This document shows, one piece after another, positions 1-7,130 of a stretch of 25,048 nt of DNA; position 1 is the stretch's first letter, and each line of letters begins with the position of its first letter. Source of the DNA: a virus; IMG/VR virus record IMGVR_UViG_3300009130_000125, positions 1 to 25,048 of that record; one strand, given 5' to 3'. The position numbers and the translations under genes were made by a program. The notes under the pieces were generated by a model, which had not been told where the DNA came from, did not search any database, and saw only the letters and a program-made list of their open reading frames with translations.

Positions 1-1
1 T

Positions 2-754
2 TATGGTTCACAATGCTACTCACCCGATACTTGTATATGGATCCCTAAAGATATGAATATTAGATATTCTTCATCAAGATTGTTTCAAGCCACCTCACCG
101 ACTGGTGAGGTGCATATACATATATCAGTACCAACATTCTCCAAAATGTTTGATCTAACACCTAATGGCGTTACAAGATGCCTAAGGGGTGAGCGACCAC
201 ACCACAAGCAGTGGAAATTTGAGCTGTTAGACGAATCCAAACACCCACGCCTAGGGTTTACGACACCCGTCGACCAGCTACAGATTCTTGTTGATAAGAT
301 CCGTACCAAGAGTTATGATCGTCGATGGAAGGTGTCTGCATGGAATCCAGCAGACTTTGACAAGATGGCACTAGTACCTTGCCACACCGATTTCGTTTGC
401 TACATGTCGGGTTGTGGCACATACCTAGACCTAGAGTTCAACATGCGATCTCAAGATCTACCACTGGGCAACCCTAACAACTGTATTTTCTATGCAGTAC
501 TACTAACACTACTGGCGAGAGAGGGTGGTATGACACCACGGTATCTCAAACATAACATGACCGATGTACACCTGTACGAGGATCAAATTGAGACCGCCAA
601 GGAACAACTCAAGAGACCACTAGTACCACACAAACCGACATTCGAATTATTGGATGACAAATTTGATGACATCTTTAATTGGACACATGAGTGCTATAAA
701 ATCGAAGGGTATGAGCACTCAGGTAAACTAACATACCCTAGACCCGCTATCTAA
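2..754 (+). CDS. thyA: Thymidylate synthase C-terminal part, fused in frame to an HNH-type homing endonuclease tail (5' end outside window)
   Basis: The frame is open from the window edge, so the gene begins upstream; the first ATG is at 53. Numbering from that ATG, residues about 74-233 match the C-terminal half of thymidylate synthase, which methylates dUMP to dTMP using methylene-tetrahydrofolate. Visible landmarks are the RR phosphate-binding pair (90-91), VSAWN, the catalytic PCH (Cys110), RS-D (132-135), the Asn of the NPNN segment and DVHLY (His173, Tyr175); the C-terminus ends in PAI. The usual RSCD cysteine is replaced (RSQD). Residues before about 57, including the codons before ATG53 (SPDTCIWIP), resemble the C-terminus of phage HNH homing endonucleases with a NUMOD1-like helix-turn-helix (FSKMFDLTPNGVTRCL, HHKQWKF). 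The first ~110 residues of the synthase are missing here. A YqeY-like gene starts 2 nt after the stop. Synthase assignment is firm; the endonuclease part is by motif resemblance. Confidence 0.9.
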   Translation, partial: YGSQCYSPDTCIWIPKDMNIRYSSSRLFQATSPTGEVHIHISVPTFSKMFDLTPNGVTRCLRGERPHHKQWKFELLDESKHPRLGFTTPVDQLQILVDKIRTKSYDRRWKVSAWNPADFDKMALVPCHTDFVCYMSGCGTYLDLEFNMRSQDLPLGNPNNCIFYAVLLTLLAREGGMTPRYLKHNMTDVHLYEDQIETAKEQLKRPLVPHKPTFELLDDKFDDIFNWTHECYKIEGYEHSGKLTYPRPAI

Positions 755-755
755 T

Positions 756-1196
756 ATGAACACAATAGACAAAATAAACAGCGACCTGAAGTTCGCCATG
801 AAGAACAAGGACACCACGGTTTTAACTACACTCCGTGATGTGAAGGCGGCTATCACCAAATTCGAAAAGACTGGTGGTACGGTAGATGATAATAAAGTTA
901 TCGACATCGTGAAGAAACAGTCAAAACAGCGTGAGGATTCCATTAAGGCGTTCACCGAGGGTGGGCGAACCGATCTTGCTGACAAAGAACAAATGGAGTT
1001 GGACATCCTATCCAAATACCTCCCTGAACAGCTTAGTGAGTCTGATGTGATCAAAGTGGTCGAGGACATCATTGAGCGCCTTGGTGCCACCACTATGAAG
1101 GATATGGGTAAGGTTATGGGAGCCTGTAAGGGTGAACTAGGTGGTAAAGCTGACGGTGGTGTTATCGCCAAGTCTGTGAAACAACTCCTCTCCTAG
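756..1196 (+). CDS. GatB/YqeY domain-like protein
   Basis: The 146-residue product matches the YqeY family in length and pattern: an N-terminal helix (MNTIDKINSDLKFAMKNKD), TLRDVKAAI, KKQSKQREDSIKAF, the KYLPEQLSE segment near residue 90, and the C-terminal MKDMGKVMGA followed by GKADGG. The same fold occurs as the tRNA-binding tail of GatB, the amidotransferase subunit acting on mischarged tRNA. What free-standing YqeY does is not well established, and no catalytic residues are known to me. The gene lies 2 nt after thyA and 8 nt before the DUF4326 gene, so it is probably cotranscribed with both. No Shine-Dalgarno sequence precedes the ATG, suggesting translational coupling. A role in phage-modified translation is only a guess. 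Confidence 0.85.
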   Translation: MNTIDKINSDLKFAMKNKDTTVLTTLRDVKAAITKFEKTGGTVDDNKVIDIVKKQSKQREDSIKAFTEGGRTDLADKEQMELDILSKYLPEQLSESDVIKVVEDIIERLGATTMKDMGKVMGACKGELGGKADGGVIAKSVKQLLS

Positions 1197-1204
1197 GAGA
1201 GCCC

Positions 1205-1540
1205 ATGATAGAGGTTGTTAATGTTAAAAAGGAGCCCTGTACGCATTTTTGCGGCAGGGCTTCCTCTTACATACCTTCAGTGCACGGCGTTGATCTAACA
1301 GTTCTGGGCAATCCTTTTAAATCGAAGAATTTCCCTAGAGAGGATTGCATCGAGATGTATGGTGAGTATTTGTGGGAATTATATGAGCGCGAGGATGTGC
1401 ACATAATGAAAGCATTGAACTCACTATATGATTACAAGAACGAAAAACGCCTAGGTTGCTTCTGCAAACCTAGGCGCTGTCATTGTGATTATATAGTAGA
1501 AATCTATGATGACTACTGCTTTAAGAAATCCTGTCAGTAG
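1205..1540 (+). CDS. DUF4326 family protein
   Basis: The 111-residue product has the DUF4326 pattern: an N-terminal VVNVKKEP strand, an LGNPF motif near residue 35, and a C-terminal cysteine/histidine cluster LGCFCKPRRCHCDYIVE (the family usually shows C-W-C-P-CHGD). The clustered cysteines suggest metal or nucleotide binding, but the function is unknown to me. This gene has the clearest Shine-Dalgarno sequence in the window: AGGAG 6 nt before ATG (1195-1199), overlapping the end of the YqeY gene. Its last 20 nt overlap the end of the convergent gene on the minus strand, and its 3' part contains a perfect inverted repeat that works as a terminator on the opposite strand. Confidence 0.8.
   Translation: MIEVVNVKKEPCTHFCGRASSYIPSVHGVDLTVLGNPFKSKNFPREDCIEMYGEYLWELYEREDVHIMKALNSLYDYKNEKRLGCFCKPRRCHCDYIVEIYDDYCFKKSCQ
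1443..1476 (-). terminator. Rho-independent terminator embedded in the convergent DUF4326 coding region
   Basis: Read on the minus strand, CGCCTAGGTT and AACCTAGGCG (1467-1476 and 1448-1457) form a perfect 10-bp stem with a 9-nt loop, followed by five T residues (1443-1447). It lies about 45 nt past the stop of the minus-strand gene ending at 1521, where its terminator is expected. Because the neighbour converges, the hairpin doubles as codons for the RLGCFCKPRR region of DUF4326. Confidence 0.7.
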
Positions 1541-2639
1541 GATCGTCGATATCTTTAGCCATGGTTGGGATGGTTAGGTGTTCCTTACCAATCTCTACAC
1601 CACCAAATGGATCCACACCACTTTTTCTAGCATTCTTCAAGAACTCAGCATATTCCACTGAATTCTTATCACTGGCATAGGTTGGCATGATCGCGGTTCT
1701 ACCATCCACCAAGTTGAATTGAATCTGTCGATGACTATCAGAGAATACCGACTTAGCCGCCGCCAATTGCACCCAGTCGTCCCATAACCTCTGTGAGTAC
1801 GGACTATTAGCAGCTTTACCAATAGCCTTCACGAAGTCGATATAGTCCCTGATGATAGTCTTACCCTTAGGTGATAATTCGTCGGTTTTAACTCCTTTGG
1901 AGGTTTTATAACTAGGAGCATCGATCTGTTTACCAGTGGCGTTGGTTATAGTCACTGGAGCACCATAGATATCAGAATTGATATTGTCGATACACCCAAG
2001 TCTACCCATGAGTAATTGAACCGCGAATGCAGCTTTTACAGTAGCCATACCGTCAATATGTTTGAGTATAAATTTATACAAAGCATATTCGTCATTGATT
2101 AGACCACCTTCATAAATTTGTTTGTATAAGAAGTCCCTGTTATTCCAAATTCTCCTCATGTATTTTGGCGCACCCCTCATGAACCACCTAGCGACCTTCA
2201 CCTTTTTACCATCAAGACCTACGATGTATTCGATAGGCATGTCCCTACCATCAGTCTGTTTGACATATGCGGCATAAACTGGATACAGGTTGCGGAATTG
2301 TACCCAACTAGTACCAATTGTACCCACGACCAATCCTAGAACATAGAACATGTTCTCAGGACTTTCACTGGCAAATTTATTAATTTGTGGGTTGTAAAGA
2401 CAGAATGACGATGTAGCATCCATCAGATCCGATTGGTTAATGATAACAGTACTATCGTTACCAAAATCTACGCCCCTCTTGCCTGTGATGACAACCTTAA
2501 CACCACCCACTTCGTCGATACGATAGTCAATACCTTTGGCATCAGCCTTGGAAGGATCGAAAGCCTCCACCAAAAATTTGGTAGTAACTTTGGACTTAAA
2601 ACCCTCCACGCACTCGTTAAATAATTCCCTGAAACTCAT
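1521..2639 (-). CDS. Unknown late, probably virion-associated protein
   Basis: The 372-residue product has no family I recognise. ATG at 2639 (MSFRELFNECVEGF) is chosen over an ATG 84 nt upstream because that longer form would overlap the preceding gene, while 2639 sits exactly 5 nt after a GATAATTA late-promoter-like motif. The gene is the last of a three-gene minus-strand run after the gp6-like gene, with 4 nt between it and its upstream neighbour, so a role in the tail or virion is plausible. The N-terminus (SFRELFNE) resembles the capsid-targeting peptides of T4 internal proteins (TYQEFIAE), which would instead suggest an encapsidated protein. No membrane segment or catalytic motif is evident. 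Confidence 0.75.
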   Translation of the reverse strand: MSFRELFNECVEGFKSKVTTKFLVEAFDPSKADAKGIDYRIDEVGGVKVVITGKRGVDFGNDSTVIINQSDLMDATSSFCLYNPQINKFASESPENMFYVLGLVVGTIGTSWVQFRNLYPVYAAYVKQTDGRDMPIEYIVGLDGKKVKVARWFMRGAPKYMRRIWNNRDFLYKQIYEGGLINDEYALYKFILKHIDGMATVKAAFAVQLLMGRLGCIDNINSDIYGAPVTITNATGKQIDAPSYKTSKGVKTDELSPKGKTIIRDYIDFVKAIGKAANSPYSQRLWDDWVQLAAAKSVFSDSHRQIQFNLVDGRTAIMPTYASDKNSVEYAEFLKNARKSGVDPFGGVEIGKEHLTIPTMAKDIDDPTDRIS

Positions 2640-2652
2640 ATTATTAATTATC
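2640..2652 (-). promoter_or_regulatory. Late-promoter-like motif GATAATTA-N5-ATG
   Basis: GATAATTA at 2645-2652 lies exactly 5 nt before the ATG at 2639 and contains the TAA stop of the upstream gene. It fits the shared NATAA(A/T)TA-N5-ATG pattern. Confidence 0.6.
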
Positions 2653-4512
2653 ATTTCTAGTGTCACAAAGATCCTGTGGAGTAATTCTCCTACGGTTATT
2701 ATCAATCCACTCCTCAGCATCATCCCATGTTTCCTCGTCGACCCAACCCGCTAAGATATCCCAAGGGCTCAAGAATTCATTGAATCTTACACAATTCTTC
2801 CACTTGATCTCATCGAGTTCGTTACTAACCGAAGTGTTCTCTTTGAGTATACTCGCAACATCCAATTCCACCGAATCCATGACCTCGCGGTTTACTATAC
2901 CTGTTTCCATTAGGGCTACATCATATCGTGTAGACTTGAATCCTGATGGTCTCATGAGGAACATTTTATCCACTCTCTCCTTGAACGATATGGGGACTGT
3001 GGTGGGAAATTCTATGCTCATATCCTTAAGAGAAATAGTGTTCAATTGACGAGTCTGTGGTCTGGTTGATATCAGTAGATCGGTGATGTTAGCCTTTAGA
3101 TAGCCCCCCTCATCCATACCTTGCTCACCACGCCTAGAACGGTAGTTACCACTGTCGGCACCTATAAGGAATGGGGTTCGGTTACTAGTTTTATAATAAA
3201 CCAATCCCGACTCTTCCATCCTATCAACCACAACCCCATCGATAATCAATTCACCTACGCCATTGATAGTATCATAACCAAACACGATATTGTGTTCACC
3301 ACCATCTAAGCTGGTTACATCTGAGGTCAATTCCCTGAAACTTACAGTATCATCACAGGGATCGATAAGTGCGATCTTAGCCACAATTCTAGAATTGTTG
3401 GCGTCCACCGTACTAAATCTCTTCCTAGTGTTAAACCCTGTAAAATCACCATTGGTGAGTAGATTCATGGAACCATAGTCGGTGTCAGGGTAAATACTAA
3501 CATCAAGCAGATTAGAAACCAATTCGCACCCATTAGTGATACCATTAGTACTCAACCTCAGTAGGTAATTGAATTCATTCAAAATGACCCAAACACTGAT
3601 ATCTCCGTCGAATTTGGTAAACCCTATACAAGCCTTGTGAGTATTCTCCTTGATGGTATCACAAACGGCATCATCCGCACATGGTTTGATGTTGTGGAAT
3701 ACTCTATCAAATTCAATAACACCGAAAGTATTAATTTTAAGAAGTCTATTATTGGAGTGTACCACCCATATATTATCATCCATGTCGATGTTTAACGTAT
3801 TAGCATTAGAGCCAACGAAGAACCACGGTTTATCATTCTTATAAATGTTCACACCCCATAGGTTATAGTAGTTACCTTCGGAATCCGTAACCATTGGAGT
3901 ACCATCGGAGGAGAAAAATGTATTGATGGTATCATCCGCCATCACAACCATGTTATTATGTTCAGGGCGTGTGGGCGATAGACTAGATATGAAATCCCCA
4001 TTAGGGCTATACTTATGGATCATTTTAGATGCCGTATCCATGAAGTAAATATTACCATATTTATCAGGTACAATAACACTCACCACAGAGTCGGCTACAA
4101 TAGAAAATGGTTCACCTACGGGTATATTATTACCATCAAACTTATGACACAACAAATTAGCTTGATCGAAGTAATACTTGTTACCAAATTGGTCAATAAC
4201 GTAGGCAGTGAATTCAGCATCAACATTGGTGATAGACCTCTGTGATATCAACCCCCCGAAATGGTTCAGGTTGAACAAATGATCATTACCTGAGTCTATC
4301 AAGGTAATATCAGGGTTATCCTCAAATCCTTTGTTATAGAATATACCATACCCCTGACCATTGTAGTTACCAATAATCTGGGAGGAACCATCATAATTCC
4401 AATTCTCAAGATCCAGAGTCAAATTGACATACACACCCTTCTCGTTATAAAGGGCGGGATCCGTAGGGTACTGGACATACCTAGTACCGTCTAATATAAT
4501 TTTATTATCCAT
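2644..4512 (-). CDS. Large virion protein with NHL/propeller-like repeats and a LamG-like domain
   Basis: The 622-residue product is acidic and rich in beta-strand patterns. Residues about 100-300 carry NHL/SMP-30-like propeller repeats (VIDQFGNKYYF, VPDKYGNIYFMD, VTDSEGNYYNL, DMDDNIWVV followed by LLKI). Residues about 340-480 look like a concanavalin/LamG-type domain (GEHNIVFGYDTINGVGEL, then ELIIDGVVVDRM). The C-terminus is rich in Trp, Asp and Glu. It begins 8 nt inside the end of the gp6-like gene, so it is cotranscribed and probably translationally coupled. Its place beside baseplate genes suggests a baseplate-peripheral or receptor-contacting protein; that role is inference. It lacks both a Shine-Dalgarno sequence and a good late motif before its ATG. 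Confidence 0.8.
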   Translation of the reverse strand: MDNKIILDGTRYVQYPTDPALYNEKGVYVNLTLDLENWNYDGSSQIIGNYNGQGYGIFYNKGFEDNPDITLIDSGNDHLFNLNHFGGLISQRSITNVDAEFTAYVIDQFGNKYYFDQANLLCHKFDGNNIPVGEPFSIVADSVVSVIVPDKYGNIYFMDTASKMIHKYSPNGDFISSLSPTRPEHNNMVVMADDTINTFFSSDGTPMVTDSEGNYYNLWGVNIYKNDKPWFFVGSNANTLNIDMDDNIWVVHSNNRLLKINTFGVIEFDRVFHNIKPCADDAVCDTIKENTHKACIGFTKFDGDISVWVILNEFNYLLRLSTNGITNGCELVSNLLDVSIYPDTDYGSMNLLTNGDFTGFNTRKRFSTVDANNSRIVAKIALIDPCDDTVSFRELTSDVTSLDGGEHNIVFGYDTINGVGELIIDGVVVDRMEESGLVYYKTSNRTPFLIGADSGNYRSRRGEQGMDEGGYLKANITDLLISTRPQTRQLNTISLKDMSIEFPTTVPISFKERVDKMFLMRPSGFKSTRYDVALMETGIVNREVMDSVELDVASILKENTSVSNELDEIKWKNCVRFNEFLSPWDILAGWVDEETWDDAEEWIDNNRRRITPQDLCDTRNDN

Positions 4513-6238
4513 TAGATTTTACAATTACAATTTTATTATATAGGTTATTATCGTATAGGCGGGGGACAAAAATATCGGAATAAAGATCACTAGGTGGTGT
4601 AGTGAATACCTTCTCTGGGAATTGGGGGTTGAACTGATACAATTGAATTCCTGTATTGGAAACATCCCCGTTCACGGTGTTGATAGCCTGCACACCATTC
4701 ACATTCAGTAGTAGTGAATTGAGTTCGAAAACATCCACCTTACCTGAGAAGTATGCCGATCTAGTATCAAAATATTCAACCAATGTATTGTATACATTGT
4801 TTTTCAGATCTTCATCGCTGTTATTGGAGTTAGGTGCCTTTGTAATCTCAAGCGTACTAGTCTCCAAATCCTGTCGATCGATTGTTAGGATTGGTGTTGC
4901 TATACCGAAATTAATATAGATAGGGTCGGACGGGACAATGTTGGTCGTAATGGTCTTAGTCTTATTGATAGAATCAATAATCAGCTTTTTCTGGACATCA
5001 CTTACAAAGTTACCAGTCTTAGGGATCATGAACGTGTAGATATTGTTGAAGTTACACGCATCAGAGTATTCAATCTGGTTGTATAGAGCCCTTGATTCAA
5101 GGAGAGGATTTTCCAGACCTTGATCGTAGTAGTATCTCATATAACCATCAACAAATTCATCATTCGATAAAATAACCACATCAGAAATGAAGTCCGTGAA
5201 ATTGTTTCGTATGAAAGACTTGTAATCCTCGGCAGTGACCAACCTATTCTGGGTCTGGAATGCGACTGGGGCATTACGCCTAATTGACACCAGATCGTCG
5301 GGTGTCGAGTATGGTGTGGAAGCAGAAGTATTTTCAACCCTAAAGGTATCCTCAACAACACCCAGTACATAGGTCTTGTCGGTATCGATAACGTCCAGTA
5401 AAATCTGGTTAAGTTGATCCGTGGAGAAACGCTCCAGTTCCTCCGAGATGGTGTTTGGTGTGATTATATCCTCACCCTCAACCTTAGACACCGCTAGGTA
5501 GTATACCGCGATACTAGCACCCTCAGGGACGCACATACCATTCACTCCATCACCGAAGGTTATGTCGTAAGAACCAGTGGTATTCATCCTAGCTTCAAAA
5601 TTGTTATCGAGTCCATTACTCAAAAATAGACTATCAACCTGTGACCACTCCTCCCATTTACCACTACCCACATTATCTTTGATGTACACGTTAATGGAGT
5701 TGTGACCGATTGAGGTACCCACATCCTTAGTGATGGTTATTCTTCTATTAGGAGTTCCATCCCCTAGGATTAGAGGGTGTTCAACCCACTGACCACCATT
5801 CACCACCACGTCTTCGAGTACTGCAATATCAGTGGAACCTGAGAAGGTGAATTCCAAATCTTCGATGGTGCTGTATCTACCATTACTGGTCGGTATGTAG
5901 GAGTACCTAGGGATGGTGTAGGAAATTGTATCGAGTGCCTCCTTTAGGTACATGTTAACAAACATGGAACTAGGCTGGTACCCCACGGGGTTATACCCCA
6001 ACAACTTAGTTTGCTCCATGAGTGATGTGAGGGAATCGGTCTTAGAGAATGAACTATTGGCTGCGGTACGGTTAAGCTGGTAGATCAACATTGAAAATAC
6101 CGAAGACACAGTCTCTGCCATAATATTGGAGGAGCTACCCCTATAAGCCACATCAGGGAATTGTGGCTCCAGTTTCTGCCTGATGAGGTCACTCACCGAA
6201 GCCACGTTAAATTTCAAGTACTCATCCTTAGTATCCAT
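4505..6238 (-). CDS. Baseplate wedge subunit, T4 gp6-like (baseplate J family)
   Basis: The 577-residue product resembles T4 gp6, which forms the inner ring of baseplate wedges and dimerises between wedges. Recognisable segments are the N-terminal SVSDLIRQKLEPQFPDVAYRG, TKLLGYNP, the family hallmark ITFGDGVNGMCVPEGASIAV followed by YY, and RNAPVAFQTQNRLVTAEDYK followed by SFIRNNF. It is somewhat shorter than T4 gp6 (about 660). The frame is open to 6649, but ATG 6238 (MDTKDEYL) is chosen because GATAATTA lies exactly 5 nt upstream and because the extension would be the reverse of a plausible plus-strand gene. It heads a run with the propeller protein and the unknown late protein. The gp25-like and cap-like genes lie about 2 kb away in a separate minus-strand block, so the baseplate genes are split by early-type plus-strand genes. 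Confidence 0.88.
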   Translation of the reverse strand: MDTKDEYLKFNVASVSDLIRQKLEPQFPDVAYRGSSSNIMAETVSSVFSMLIYQLNRTAANSSFSKTDSLTSLMEQTKLLGYNPVGYQPSSMFVNMYLKEALDTISYTIPRYSYIPTSNGRYSTIEDLEFTFSGSTDIAVLEDVVVNGGQWVEHPLILGDGTPNRRITITKDVGTSIGHNSINVYIKDNVGSGKWEEWSQVDSLFLSNGLDNNFEARMNTTGSYDITFGDGVNGMCVPEGASIAVYYLAVSKVEGEDIITPNTISEELERFSTDQLNQILLDVIDTDKTYVLGVVEDTFRVENTSASTPYSTPDDLVSIRRNAPVAFQTQNRLVTAEDYKSFIRNNFTDFISDVVILSNDEFVDGYMRYYYDQGLENPLLESRALYNQIEYSDACNFNNIYTFMIPKTGNFVSDVQKKLIIDSINKTKTITTNIVPSDPIYINFGIATPILTIDRQDLETSTLEITKAPNSNNSDEDLKNNVYNTLVEYFDTRSAYFSGKVDVFELNSLLLNVNGVQAINTVNGDVSNTGIQLYQFNPQFPEKVFTTPPSDLYSDIFVPRLYDNNLYNKIVIVKSNG

Positions 6239-6251
6239 GCCTATAATTATC
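6239..6251 (-). promoter_or_regulatory. Late-promoter-like motif GATAATTA-N5-ATG before the gp6-like gene
   Basis: GATAATTA at 6244-6251 is followed by TAGGC and the ATG at 6238. This is one of the few copies not overlapping a neighbouring gene, and it decides the start of the gp6-like gene. Confidence 0.65.
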
Positions 6252-6278
6252 ATGCGAGTAACTAATCTAAAGTATTTC

Positions 6279-6307
6279 TTGACATTAAACGGTAAGTAGT
6301 GCAGGAT
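6279..6307 (+). promoter_or_regulatory. Possible promoter of the small membrane-protein cluster
   Basis: A perfect TTGACA (6279-6284) is followed after 17 nt by CAGGAT (6302-6307), a poor -10 match. It is divergent from the gp6-like gene and is the only promoter-like sequence found before the small plus-strand genes. Confidence 0.35.
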
Positions 6308-6659
6308 GTACTCCGAACTTCGAAAAATGGACAAAAACACCACATCAGCCAAATTCATAAAGAACTTCTGGAAATTCATGAAATTCATGCTACCTACATT
6401 TAAGTGGTGCATGAACGCTTTCCACGATACAATCATAGCCTTCATAAAAATAGGACTCTTGATGTATGGATTATTCAAATGGGTATTCCTTATTCTATGG
6501 GTGGTTTGGTGGTCAATTGTACTATTCTTCGGATTGAACTGGATCATCATCCCACCAATGGGCATCCCCATTATAAAGTACAGTTTCAACAAACTATGCA
6601 AAATCAAGGATATCTGGGACTGGATTTTCAATGGTGATATGGAGTTCATTACAGTTTAA
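6306..6659 (+). CDS. Small hydrophobic membrane protein, unknown
   Basis: The product is 117 residues from ATG 6306, or 110 from ATG 6327 (MDKNTTSAKF). The second start fits better if transcription begins near 6313. After a basic N-terminal part, residues about 43-75 and 78-95 form two or three hydrophobic segments rich in Trp, Ile and Leu (IIAFIKIGLLMYGLF, WVFLILWVVWWSIVLFFGL, WIIIPPMGIPIIKY). An inner-membrane location is therefore likely. A holin or superinfection-exclusion role is conceivable, but the amidase gene is about 6.5 kb away and nothing proves it. Two further tiny hydrophobic genes follow. The opposite strand is also open here, but the start motif of the gp6-like gene favours this strand as coding. 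Confidence 0.6.
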   Translation: MYSELRKMDKNTTSAKFIKNFWKFMKFMLPTFKWCMNAFHDTIIAFIKIGLLMYGLFKWVFLILWVVWWSIVLFFGLNWIIIPPMGIPIIKYSFNKLCKIKDIWDWIFNGDMEFITV

Positions 6660-6666
6660 AAATACT

Positions 6667-6692
6667 AACCAACTAAATAAACCAACTAAATA
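6667..6692 (+). repeat. Tandem 13-bp leader repeat AACCAACTAAATA
   Basis: Two perfect tandem copies (6667-6679, 6680-6692) end 1 nt before the ATG of the 26-residue gene at 6694. An 11-bp copy of the core, AACCAACTAAA, recurs at 6774-6784, 3 nt before the next small gene. It may be a translation-initiation element or a duplication. Confidence 0.7.
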
Positions 6693-6693
6693 A

Positions 6694-6774
6694 ATGATTA
6701 TTATCGCACTCTTAATTTTCTTGATCGCCTTCATCGCAGTTTGGGCGGCAATCGCAATTCTCCGAAACTTATAA
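6694..6774 (+). CDS. 26-residue hydrophobic peptide
   Basis: The frame encodes MIIIALLIFLIAFIAVWAAI followed by AILRNL, a single transmembrane segment with a positively charged C-terminus. It starts right after the tandem AACCAACTAAATA repeat and is followed after 13 nt by a second small hydrophobic gene with the same MIIIA start and a copy of the same leader. Shared leader and start codons suggest the two arose by duplication or are regulated together. Function is unknown; phage peptides of this kind include holin-like and exclusion proteins. Size alone makes the call moderate, but the repeated leader supports real translation. Confidence 0.5.
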   Translation: MIIIALLIFLIAFIAVWAAIAILRNL

Positions 6775-6784
6775 ACCAACTAAA
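6774..6784 (+). repeat. Third copy of the AACCAACTAAA leader element
   Basis: An 11-bp perfect copy of the core repeat found at 6667-6692. It begins at the last base of the preceding stop codon and ends 3 nt before ATG 6788. Confidence 0.65.
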
Positions 6785-6787
6785 CCT

Positions 6788-6952
6788 ATGATTATAATTG
6801 CCTTCATTTTGAGCTTATTACTCACATTAGTCGTCTTGCTATTCATCGTCTCGGCATTTTTTATGTTCCCTCCGCTATCTATCGCTATCGGCGTAGTCGG
6901 TATAGTTTTGTACTTATTAATAGAGGTGTGTCTAGGTAGTAAAAATAAATAG
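6788..6952 (+). CDS. 54-residue membrane protein with two hydrophobic segments
   Basis: The frame starts MIIIAFILSLLLTLVVLLFI, continues through SAFFMFPPLSIAIG into a second hydrophobic stretch (VVGIVLYLLIEVCL), and ends in the charged tail GSKNK. Two membrane spans with a short Pro-Pro turn are likely. The first five residues equal those of the 26-residue gene just upstream, and the leader element AACCAACTAAA is shared. It has the general shape of a small holin or membrane effector, but no family is recognised. Confidence 0.55.
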   Translation: MIIIAFILSLLLTLVVLLFIVSAFFMFPPLSIAIGVVGIVLYLLIEVCLGSKNK

Positions 6953-6966
6953 AACACTACAAAAAT

Positions 6967-7068
6967 ATGAATACAAAAAATACCACACCACTTGTTAACC
7001 TATATGATGACGAGTGCGAATGTGACATTCTAGGAAGTGAATGCCCATCATGTGAAGATGATGTTTAA
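6967..7068 (+). CDS. 33-residue acidic cysteine-rich peptide
   Basis: The frame encodes a short peptide whose second half, YDDECECDILGSECPSCEDD, has four cysteines as C-x-C and C-x2-C and many acidic residues. This spacing could bind a metal as a minimal zinc knuckle. It follows the hydrophobic genes by 14 nt, and its leader (ACTACAAAAAT) is A-rich without a Shine-Dalgarno sequence. Existence as a gene is plausible from position and composition but unproven. Confidence 0.4.
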   Translation: MNTKNTTPLVNLYDDECECDILGSECPSCEDDV

Positions 7069-7096
7069 AAAATCACTTTTTTTTTCAAATTAGATG

Positions 7097-7130
7097 TTGA
7101 CGCCTGAGAAAATCGGGTTATAAAGGGGGC
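7097..7130 (+). promoter_or_regulatory. Sigma70-like promoter flush with the start codon at 7131
   Basis: TTGACG (7097-7102), a 16-nt spacer, and TATAAA (7119-7124) are followed by GGGGGC and ATG. Transcription should begin at or next to the A of ATG, giving a leaderless message. The G-run is too close to ATG for an ordinary Shine-Dalgarno site. Confidence 0.7.

Noticed and set aside
200-280. Intein C-terminal splice junction between endonuclease and TS parts
   Set aside because: No His-Asn followed by Cys, Ser or Thr is present at the junction.
2640-2723. Start of the unknown late protein at 2723
   Set aside because: It would overlap the propeller gene by 80 nt, while ATG 2639 has the conserved motif at the fixed spacing.
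6239-6649. N-terminal extension of the gp6-like protein to 6649
   Set aside because: The extension is the reverse of a hydrophobic plus-strand gene, does not resemble gp6, and the late motif sits exactly 5 nt before ATG 6238.
7066-7083. A-run/T-run hairpin after the cysteine-rich peptide as a terminator
   Set aside because: The stem would be only A:T pairs around TCAC, too weak to call.
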